The notes under the pieces were generated by a model. It did not search any database. It saw nothing but the letters and a program-made list of their open reading frames with translations, and had not been told where the DNA came from. 64,000 bases of DNA from a gamma proteobacterium SCGC AAA168-P09. Its GTDB lineage: Bacteria; Pseudomonadota; Gammaproteobacteria; Magnimaribacterales; D2472. Positions 57,810 through 64,000 of the stretch are shown here, piece by piece. The position numbers were made by a program, and so were the translations under genes. Positions within the stretch are counted from its first letter, which is position 1. Each line of letters starts with the position of its first letter. The stretch is from the NCBI GenBank assembly GCA_000385055.1, contig ARRL01000001.1:124001-188000 (forward strand), given 5' to 3'.

Positions 57810-58412
57810 TTATCCTTTTGAATTAATATACTCTTCAAGCTGGTGAAGGTGGTCTTTACCAAAGAAAATTTGATCATCATAAAAAAATGTAGGGACGCCA
57901 AAAGCTCCGCGATTTACTGCATCAGTGGTATTTGCAATTAATTTGTCTTTACAAGCCTGAGAAGTAATAATTCCTATCAGTGACTCTGCATCTATATTAT
58001 TTTCAGATAAAGTTGATTTTAAGATATCTAGGTCTGCAAGATTTATATCTTTTTCCCACATAGCTCCCAGGATAACTTCTAAATATCTTTCAAATATGCC
58101 TAGTTCTTGGGCCGCAAGAGCCCCTCTTTGGAGCTGAACGGTATTCATAGGAAAACTAGAATTAAATTTAAATTCCTTAAGATGGTGTTGTTTTATGAAT
58201 CTTTCTATCTCTATGGACTGGTATTTATTTTTGTTTGGTATATCTGCAAAAGCAACAAAAGGGGGCTGATTGCCCGACAGCTTCATAATACCCCCCAGTA
58301 AGCAGGGTATGTATTCAAACTCAACACCCGTTCTTTTTTTAAAGTCTGGAATTAGCTTATGGCAAAAATAAGCGTTGGGACTAGCCACATCGAAAATAAA
58401 GTCTACTTTCAT
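57810..58412 (-). CDS. DsbA-fold oxidoreductase/isomerase (2-hydroxychromene-2-carboxylate isomerase-like)
   Basis: 200 residues. Thioredoxin-like fold of the kappa GST/HCCA isomerase type: VDFIFDVASPNAYFCHKLIPDF, with the serine that binds glutathione in place of CxxC, FEYIPCLLGGIMKLSGNQPP, and the C-terminal NRGAFGVPTFFYDDQIFFGKDHLHQLEEYI. No signal peptide, so cytosolic. Such enzymes isomerise aromatic breakdown intermediates or conjugate glutathione; no aromatic catabolism genes are adjacent. Divergent from the SDR gene. Confidence 0.88.
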   Translation of the reverse strand: MKVDFIFDVASPNAYFCHKLIPDFKKRTGVEFEYIPCLLGGIMKLSGNQPPFVAFADIPNKNKYQSIEIERFIKQHHLKEFKFNSSFPMNTVQLQRGALAAQELGIFERYLEVILGAMWEKDINLADLDILKSTLSENNIDAESLIGIITSQACKDKLIANTTDAVNRGAFGVPTFFYDDQIFFGKDHLHQLEEYINSKG

Positions 58413-58458
58413 TTGTACTCACAATTTTGTAAAGTTAACCAAACAATTAAACACTCAT

Positions 58459-59199
58459 ATGAAAGATTTTTCAAAATATTCAGCAATAATTATTGGTGCA
58501 GGAGATGCAACAGGATCTGCTCTATGTAAAAAATTTGCTGATAATGGCTATAAGGTATGTGCTGTAAGGCGTCCTGGAAATCTCGACAAGTTTAAAAAGC
58601 TTAAAAGGGATGTCGAACAATCAGGTGGTTGGTTGAAGGTGTTTGGTGTAGATGCAAGAGATGAAGAATCCATACAAAAATTATTTAAAGAGGTTGAGAC
58701 CGAAATTGCTCCAATAGATGTAGTTATTTTTAATCCTGGAGCAAATGTCTATTTTCCTATAGAAGATACTACTTCAAGAATATTTAGAAAAGTATGGGAA
58801 ATGGCAGCTTTTGGTGGCTTTCTAACAGGAAGAGAAGCTGCAAAATATATGAAAAAAAGAAATGAAGGTAGCATATTTTTTACTGGTGCTACAGCTTCAA
58901 TGAGAGGAGGTTCAGGATTTTCGGCTTTTTCAAGTGCCAAATTTGCACTTAGGGCTGTCTCACAAAGCATGGCTCGAGAATTAGGCCCCCAGGGAATACA
59001 TGTAGCTCATTTTGTAATAGATGGTGCAATCGATACTGCATTTATAAAAGAAAATTTCCCCGATACGTATGCTCTAAAACAAAAAGACGGTATTCTACAG
59101 CCTGATGCTATTGCAGATGCATACTGGTTTGTTCATTCGCAGCATAAAAGCGCTTGGACACATGAATTAGATTTAAGACCCTATATGGAAAAGTTTTAA
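58459..59199 (+). CDS. SDR-family oxidoreductase
   Basis: 246 residues from the ATG at 58459 (MKDFSKYSAIIIGAGDATGSALC); in-frame codons upstream lie inside the divergent gene's 5' end and are rejected. The cofactor motif is an unusual GAGDATG. FNPGANVYFP replaces NNAG, catalytic serine in FTGATASMRGG, and the YxxxK tyrosine is replaced by phenylalanine (FSAFSSAKFALRAVSQSMAREL). A canonical SDR would have Tyr there. It may be inactive or use another mechanism. Followed by a second SDR 26 bases on. Confidence 0.84.
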   Translation: MKDFSKYSAIIIGAGDATGSALCKKFADNGYKVCAVRRPGNLDKFKKLKRDVEQSGGWLKVFGVDARDEESIQKLFKEVETEIAPIDVVIFNPGANVYFPIEDTTSRIFRKVWEMAAFGGFLTGREAAKYMKKRNEGSIFFTGATASMRGGSGFSAFSSAKFALRAVSQSMARELGPQGIHVAHFVIDGAIDTAFIKENFPDTYALKQKDGILQPDAIADAYWFVHSQHKSAWTHELDLRPYMEKF

Positions 59200-59225
59200 A
59201 GATTAAATATAAAAAGGAAAAAATT

Positions 59226-60083
59226 ATGAGTTTAAAAGATAAGGTAATATTTATTTCGGGTGGAAGCAGGGGCATTGGTCTTGCAATGGCGAAGAAAGCA
59301 GCACAAGATGGCGCAAAAATAGTTATTGCTGCCAAAACAGCTGATCCGCATCCAAAGCTCCCAGGCACTATTTATACAGCAGCTGAAGAGATAGTTAAAG
59401 CCGGAGGCGATGCTCTGCCAATTATTTGCGATATTAGAAATGAAGACAATGTTAGAGATGCTATTAATAAATCTGTTAATCATTTTGGCGGAATAGATAT
59501 TTGCATCAACAATGCCTCAGCTATTCAGTTAACCAATGTAAAGGATACTGAAATGAAAAGGTATGACCTCATGCATCAAATAAATGGAAGAGGAACATAT
59601 ATGGTAAGCAAATACTGTTTACCTCATCTTGAAAAAGCATCTAACCCTCATATTCTTAACTTATCACCACCATTAGATATGAGTCCTAAGTGGTTTGCTG
59701 GAACAGTGGCCTACACCATGGCTAAATATACTATGAGCATGTGTGTTTTAGGTATGGCTCAGGAATTTGCTGATAGAGGAATTGCAGTTAATGCATTATG
59801 GCCAAGAACTGCAATAGCAACTGCAGCTGTTCAAAATCATTTAGGCGGTGATGAGATCATGCGACTATCAAGAAATGTCCATATTATGGCTGATGCTGCT
59901 TATGAAATTTTGATAAAAGACTCAAAAACATTCACCGGTAATTTTTGTATTGATGATTTAGTATTACACGCCGCAGGAGTTAAAGATTTTACTAAATATG
60001 CTAACGTTCCTTTTGCAGATTTAATGCCAGATTTTTTTGTGCCAGATGATACTCCTGTACCTGAAGAGGTTCAGAACAGTTGA
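59226..60083 (+). CDS. SDR-family protein, HSDL2-like
   Basis: 285 residues. Cofactor motif ISGGSRGIGLAMAKKAAQDGAKIVIAAKTADPHPKLPGTIYTAAEE..., CDIRNEDNVRDAI, NNASAIQLT, and active-site YTMAKYTMSMCVLGMAQEF. The PHPKLPGTI phrase and NALWPRTAIATAAVQNHLGG are diagnostic of the HSDL2 (hydroxysteroid dehydrogenase-like 2) group, here without the C-terminal SCP2 domain. Probably handles lipid or acyl-CoA ketones. Good Shine-Dalgarno AAAGGAAAAA. The kinase gene begins on the base after its stop. Confidence 0.9.
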   Translation: MSLKDKVIFISGGSRGIGLAMAKKAAQDGAKIVIAAKTADPHPKLPGTIYTAAEEIVKAGGDALPIICDIRNEDNVRDAINKSVNHFGGIDICINNASAIQLTNVKDTEMKRYDLMHQINGRGTYMVSKYCLPHLEKASNPHILNLSPPLDMSPKWFAGTVAYTMAKYTMSMCVLGMAQEFADRGIAVNALWPRTAIATAAVQNHLGGDEIMRLSRNVHIMADAAYEILIKDSKTFTGNFCIDDLVLHAAGVKDFTKYANVPFADLMPDFFVPDDTPVPEEVQNS

Positions 60084-60084
60084 T

Positions 60085-61044
60085 TTGAAAGAACAAGAAA
60101 TAATAGAGTTATCTAGGAATTCTGGATATCCAGCTGTGAAAGCTGAGATATTAAAATTAGAGGCAAGTGGCAGAGAGTATTTCAGAATATATTTAGATAG
60201 TAATAAAACTTTGGTTGTTTGTTATCTTGATCCTGAAGTCGGCAATCATAGCAAATTTCTTCATGTTGCAACTTATTTTAAGAACTTGGGCATTAATTCT
60301 CCAGAGGTTATTTTTTCTGATGCCAGCAAAGGTATTACTATCCAACAAGATTTAGGTGATCAATCTTTAATTGATATAGATATTGATACCAACCAAATAC
60401 TTCTAATGAAGTCCATGAAAGTTCTTTCAGAAATTCAAGCAGCACATATTCCTCAGATAAAAGAGCTAGACAAATCTTCATTAAAGGATCAGATGAACAG
60501 CATGCAAACAATTTTCTTAGCAAAGTTTCTAGGCATTGAGAAGTTGAAAGGATTAGAGAGCTTAGAACTAAAAACATTAGAAATGTTAAACGATCAGCCC
60601 TGGATGAATTGCCATTTTGACTATGAGAGAAGAAACCTCATTCTTGATTCAAATGAAAATATAGCTGTCATAGATTTTCAAGATTTATGTATTGGACCAA
60701 TTGGTATTGATTTAGCTGGAATACTTATCGATCATTACTGTTCATACCCAAAACAACTTATTGAAGATTCTCTAAGCCACTATGTATCAATAATGGAGCT
60801 AAATGTTTCAAGTGATGAAGCCTTCGAGTGGGTGAGGTGGGGTGCTATTCAGAGAAATATGAGAATTTTAGGAACATTAAGTAAGCTTTTCACCAAAGAT
60901 AAGAGAGCATTTAGATTAAAGGACCTGCCAACTATTCTAGATAATTTAATAGAACTTATTCCTCAAGATGAGTTTTTAAATTTAAGAGATGCCTTGGTAT
61001 CTGAAATTAAACCGAGATTATTAAGAGAGCTAAATACGATATGA
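60085..61044 (+). CDS. amgK: N-acetylmuramate/N-acetylglucosamine kinase, TTG start likely
   Basis: 319 residues if started at TTG 60085 (MKEQEIIELSRNSGYP); ATG 60046 would overlap the SDR by 38 bases. APH-type kinase: ASGREYFRIYLDSNKTLVVCY, SPEVIFSDASKGITIQQDLGDQSL, catalytic NCHFDYERRNLIL and metal site VIDFQDLCIGPIGIDLAGIL. The AmgK family phosphorylates the anomeric carbon of MurNAc and GlcNAc in peptidoglycan recycling. murU, its partner, starts 4 bases before its stop. Together they bypass the MurA step and fosfomycin in Pseudomonas. Confidence 0.9.
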   Translation: MKEQEIIELSRNSGYPAVKAEILKLEASGREYFRIYLDSNKTLVVCYLDPEVGNHSKFLHVATYFKNLGINSPEVIFSDASKGITIQQDLGDQSLIDIDIDTNQILLMKSMKVLSEIQAAHIPQIKELDKSSLKDQMNSMQTIFLAKFLGIEKLKGLESLELKTLEMLNDQPWMNCHFDYERRNLILDSNENIAVIDFQDLCIGPIGIDLAGILIDHYCSYPKQLIEDSLSHYVSIMELNVSSDEAFEWVRWGAIQRNMRILGTLSKLFTKDKRAFRLKDLPTILDNLIELIPQDEFLNLRDALVSEIKPRLLRELNTI

Positions 61045-61712
61045 AAGCTATGATTTTGGCTGCAGGTTTTGGTAAAAGACTGAAGCCACTGACAAACGAT
61101 ACCCCAAAGCCTATGCTCAAAGTAGGAAATCAATCTTTGATCGAAAGAAACATTGATTCATTAATAAATTCTGGCTTTGATGAGATAGTAATTAATGTTT
61201 CCTACTTAGGAAATATGCTTATTAAGCATGTTTTGGAGCTCTTTCCCAATAATAATATTCTCTTTTCTAAAGAGTCTGAGCCACTTGGAACCGGCGGAGG
61301 TATTCAAAATGCTCTTGAGTTACTAGGAGATGAACCTTTTATGTTGATAAATGCAGATGTTTATCATGATATTGATCTTGCAGCCATAAATAAAATTGTC
61401 AAGGTTGCACATCTTGTTGGCGTAAAGAACCCTGAGCACAATCTTCAAGGAGACTTTTCATTAGATGGTGATATTGTTTCAGTTAGATCAGAGGCAAATG
61501 ATTATACCTGGAGTGGCATATCTGTTATCAATCCAAGCATCTTTAATAAATTAATACCTCAAGAAATGCCTTTTGATATCTGGAACAAGGTTTTAAAACA
61601 ATTTATTAACAATAAAGAGGTTTCAGCTGAAATATCTGACGGTATCTGGATAGATACTGGCACTATTGACCGCTTAGAACTTGCTAATAAAACCCATAAA
61701 GACGAAAATTAA
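61041..61712 (+). CDS. murU: N-acetylmuramate alpha-1-phosphate uridylyltransferase
   Basis: 223 residues. Nucleotidyltransferase fold: MKAMILAAGFGKRLKPLTNDTPKPMLKVG (GxGxRLxPLT with the signature lysine), EIVINVSYLGNMLI, ESEPLGTGGGIQNAL, NADVYHDIDL, and WSGISVINP, IDTGTIDRLELAN. Forms UDP-MurNAc from MurNAc-1P. Adjacent to amgK. In pseudomonads these two lie near lptD-surA, just as here, although on the other strand. Confidence 0.94.
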   Translation: MKAMILAAGFGKRLKPLTNDTPKPMLKVGNQSLIERNIDSLINSGFDEIVINVSYLGNMLIKHVLELFPNNNILFSKESEPLGTGGGIQNALELLGDEPFMLINADVYHDIDLAAINKIVKVAHLVGVKNPEHNLQGDFSLDGDIVSVRSEANDYTWSGISVINPSIFNKLIPQEMPFDIWNKVLKQFINNKEVSAEISDGIWIDTGTIDRLELANKTHKDEN

Positions 61713-61715
61713 CTT

Positions 61716-62384
61716 ATGAATGACTCAAAATATATTATTGCTCCATCAATATTAGCTTCTAATTTTGCAACATTAGGTGAAGAAGTTGTAAATGTGCTGA
61801 ATGCCGGTGCTGATTGGATTCATTTTGATGTTATGGATAATCACTATGTCCCTAATTTAACTATAGGCCCAATGGTGTGTAAGTCTCTAAGAGACTATGG
61901 CGTTAAAGAATTTATTGATGTTCATCTTATGATAGATCCTGTAGATGAGCTTGCACAAAGTTTTATTAAGGCTGGTGCTGATCTTGTTAGTTTTCATCCT
62001 GAGGCATCAAAACATGTCCATAGATCTATTCATGCAATAAAAGATCAGGGTTGTAAGGCCGGACTAGTATTTAATCCTGCATCGTCTCTCAATATTCTAG
62101 AAAATGTTATTGAGGATCTAGATTTGGTATTGATCATGAGTGTTAATCCCGGTTTTGGAGGACAATCTTTTATTCACAGTTCTTTAGATAAGATATCTCA
62201 AGTTAGAAAAATGATTGATGCTACAGGAAAAGATATACGCCTTGAGGTTGATGGCGGCATTAACAATGAGACTATTGGTCTTGCTTCAAAAGCTGGTGCA
62301 GATACTTTTGTTGCCGGATCAGCAATCTTCAATACTGATAATTATGAGCAAACTATTAAAACACTCCGCTCTAAAATTCTTTAG
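61716..62384 (+). CDS. rpe: ribulose-phosphate 3-epimerase
   Basis: 222 residues, TIM barrel. [65 protein letters not shown] (metal and phosphate loop), [30 protein letters not shown]. Interconverts ribulose-5-P and xylulose-5-P. The DUF192 gene starts 41 bases before its stop. In most gammaproteobacteria gph follows rpe; here it does not. Confidence 0.97.
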   Translation: MNDSKYIIAPSILASNFATLGEEVVNVLNAGADWIHFDVMDNHYVPNLTIGPMVCKSLRDYGVKEFIDVHLMIDPVDELAQSFIKAGADLVSFHPEASKHVHRSIHAIKDQGCKAGLVFNPASSLNILENVIEDLDLVLIMSVNPGFGGQSFIHSSLDKISQVRKMIDATGKDIRLEVDGGINNETIGLASKAGADTFVAGSAIFNTDNYEQTIKTLRSKIL

Positions 62385-62778
62385 TTTTTCGTTTTTATTT
62401 TTGTTTACTATTTCTCTTGAAAGCAAGGATACTATTGTTTTACAGAAATACCTTTCAAACATTGAAATAGCAAAAAACTACCAAGATAGAAAGAAAGGCC
62501 TTATGTTCAGAGAAAGTCTTGCAGATGATAGCGGCATGGTTTTTATTTGGGATAGAAAAAAAATTCAATGCATGTGGATGAAGAATACTTTGATTCCTCT
62601 GAGTGTTGCATATCTTGATGATACGGGTGAAATAATAAATATATATGATATGGTGCCCTTATCAAAAACATCAGTATGCTCCAAAGAGCCCGCTTTATAT
62701 GCTTTAGAAGTTAATCAGGGTTGGTTTGATAAAAATGATATCAATGTTGGTGATTTAGTAGACATAAAAAATTATTAA
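62344..62778 (+). CDS. secreted DUF192 protein
   Basis: 144 residues from the ATG at 62344, which is inside the end of rpe in another frame; a longer upstream extension is rejected because it runs entirely in rpe. Signal peptide [21 protein letters not shown] with cleavage near TISLES. DUF192 core: [58 protein letters not shown] and [21 protein letters not shown]. Family function is unknown; it is often secreted. Sits between rpe and trpE where gph is usual. Confidence 0.88.
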   Translation: MSKLLKHSALKFFSFSFLFLFTISLESKDTIVLQKYLSNIEIAKNYQDRKKGLMFRESLADDSGMVFIWDRKKIQCMWMKNTLIPLSVAYLDDTGEIINIYDMVPLSKTSVCSKEPALYALEVNQGWFDKNDINVGDLVDIKNY

Positions 62779-62782
62779 TAAA

Positions 62783-64000
62783 ATGATAACGAAAGAAGAG
62801 TTTCAAGATTATGCTAAAGCGGGTTTTAACATTATTCCTGTTGTTAAAAAGGTATCTTTAGAAAATCAAACACCCTTAACCTTATATTCTCAGATTACAG
62901 ATAAATCTAATACATTTCTTCTAGAGTCAGTTGAGGGCGGTGATCAATGGGCACAATTTTCAATTATTGGTTTTGACTGTCTAGATACAATTAAGGTATC
63001 TGGTAATTTTATTGAAATAAATAAAGAAGGAACTTCTTCTTCATTTGAATCAGAAGATCCTTTGGGTGAAATTCAAAAAATTACTGAAAGCCACAAGGCA
63101 CCAGAAATAAATGGGTTACCAAGATTTTATGGCGGTTATGTTGGTTTTTTTGCATACGAAAGTGCTCAATATGCAGAAAAAAAAATAGCCAAACTTCAAA
63201 GTAAAGATTCAAAATTCAAAGATCATATGCCTGAAATATTTCTTGTTAAGGCTGATAAGCTAATTATTTACGATAATATTAATAAATCAACTCAGGTTAT
63301 TTTTAATGCAAACCCATCAAAATTTTCTTACGAAGACGCATTGGATGAGATTAAAACAATTGTAACCTCGCTTCAAAATGAAGCAGATAACTTAGAAACT
63401 TCCTTCAAAGAACCAAGAGGTTTGATAGATTTTGATTCAAACTTTACAAAAAAAGACTATCTAAACGCAGTAAGTAGAATTAAAAACTATATAGAAGAGG
63501 GCGATGTCATGCAGGTCGTACTTGCTCAAGATTTTTCTTTACCATTTAATAAAAACCCTTTTGAATTATATAAGGCTGTCAGAAAATTAAATCCATCACC
63601 TTATATGTATTATCTTGATCTTGAAGAATGTCAGGTGGTCGGGTCTTCTCCAGAAATTTTAGTTAGGCTAGAAGATAATAAAGTCACACTTCGTCCAATT
63701 GCTGGAACAAGAAGAAGGGGAGCAACTCCTGAAGAAGATAAAACAAATCAAAACGATTTACTTAATGATCCAAAAGAAATTGCTGAGCACTTAATGTTAA
63801 TAGATCTTGGAAGAAATGATGTTGGAAAAGTCTCAGAAATAGGTAGTGTAAAAGTCACAGATAAGATGGTAATTGAGAAATATTCACATGTGATGCATAT
63901 AGTATCCAATGTAACTGGCAGTCTATCGAAAGACCTTAATTATTTAGATGCTTTAAAAGCAACTCTTCCAGCCGGAACTTTATCAGGAGCTCCCAAGATA
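62783..64000 (+). CDS. trpE: anthranilate synthase component I, 3' truncated by window edge
   Basis: 406 codons visible, open to the window end; typical length is about 490-500, so roughly 90 residues are missing. N-terminal regulatory part with [19 protein letters not shown] (the LLES tryptophan-feedback motif), [12 protein letters not shown], then the chorismate-binding part with [84 protein letters not shown], and [13 protein letters not shown] at the edge. First step of tryptophan synthesis. 4 bases after the DUF192 gene. Confidence 0.96.
   Translation, partial: MITKEEFQDYAKAGFNIIPVVKKVSLENQTPLTLYSQITDKSNTFLLESVEGGDQWAQFSIIGFDCLDTIKVSGNFIEINKEGTSSSFESEDPLGEIQKITESHKAPEINGLPRFYGGYVGFFAYESAQYAEKKIAKLQSKDSKFKDHMPEIFLVKADKLIIYDNINKSTQVIFNANPSKFSYEDALDEIKTIVTSLQNEADNLETSFKEPRGLIDFDSNFTKKDYLNAVSRIKNYIEEGDVMQVVLAQDFSLPFNKNPFELYKAVRKLNPSPYMYYLDLEECQVVGSSPEILVRLEDNKVTLRPIAGTRRRGATPEEDKTNQNDLLNDPKEIAEHLMLIDLGRNDVGKVSEIGSVKVTDKMVIEKYSHVMHIVSNVTGSLSKDLNYLDALKATLPAGTLSGAPKI

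Noticed and set aside
1-64000. CRISPR arrays, insertion sequences, rRNA genes, prophage
   Set aside because: No spaced direct repeats, transposase-like or phage-like genes or rRNA signatures were seen anywhere in the window.

Overview
This is one contiguous, AT-rich, very tightly packed bacterial chromosome segment. No gap between genes exceeds about 250 bases. The gene set is that of an aerobic, Gram-negative gammaproteobacterium: lptD-surA-pdxA-rsmA-apaH, amgK-murU, gmk-rpoZ-spoT, rph-pyrE, ubiC-ubiA, hspQ, rppH, yggX-mutY and ntrBC. Low GC, overlapping starts and stops, convergent genes that overlap at their 3' ends, a membrane pyrophosphatase, and a load of P450, SDR and dimethylglycine-dehydrogenase-like oxidoreductases suggest a streamlined marine lineage of the SAR86 type. 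That taxonomic call is inference from content. There is no rRNA, CRISPR array, transposase, integrase or phage gene.

Layout. 1-4620: end of a TPR protein, then folA-thyA-lgt-TSUP permease-rppH on the minus strand. 4638-9674: HAD hydrolase, dadA, an FTR1 iron permease behind a convincing Fur box, rmuC, and an aminotransferase. 9676-12043: hspQ, YbjQ-family protein and several small membrane or secreted proteins. 12033-16239: shikimate-kinase-like protein, proline iminopeptidase, malonyl-CoA decarboxylase, then psd-pssA for phosphatidylethanolamine. 16241-19933: SDR, family VIII esterase and cytochrome P450. 19955-21671: a four-gene metal cassette (outer-membrane-like protein, secreted His-rich HMA protein, MerT-like membrane protein, CsoR repressor) behind a CsoR-type dyad. 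21762-26541: tRNA-Phe with its promoter, an 867-residue FAD/folate oxidoreductase, yggX-mutY and gpmA.

26574-30620 is a nitrogen-control locus. A eukaryote-type (type II) glutamine synthetase lies behind a near-consensus sigma-54 promoter and NtrC-like dyads, followed by an intrinsic terminator and then ntrB-ntrC. 30621-34130: yqiA/yqiB-like genes, a COG3146 acyltransferase-like gene, ubiA and ubiC. 34195-37680: rubredoxin, a dicarboxylate/amino-acid:cation symporter, and a K+-dependent, probably Na+-pumping, membrane pyrophosphatase. 37742-43784: epimerase, yicC-gmk-rpoZ-spoT-ridA-pyrB. 43764-46422 (minus): ribE, pyrE, rph, yqeY, rpsU. 46483-48818: tsaD-folB-folK and a PepSY protein. 48811-57757 (minus): lptD-surA-pdxA-rsmA-apaH-cca-pteridine-reductase-like-kinase-like operon. 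57810-64000: DsbA-fold isomerase, two SDRs, amgK-murU, rpe, a secreted DUF192 protein, and the 5' two-thirds or more of trpE.

The most interesting parts are the CsoR-controlled MerP/MerT-like cassette, which pairs an import-type architecture with a probable Cu(I)-sensing repressor and an operator over its own first start codon, and the sigma-54/NtrC control region of a type II glutamine synthetase.
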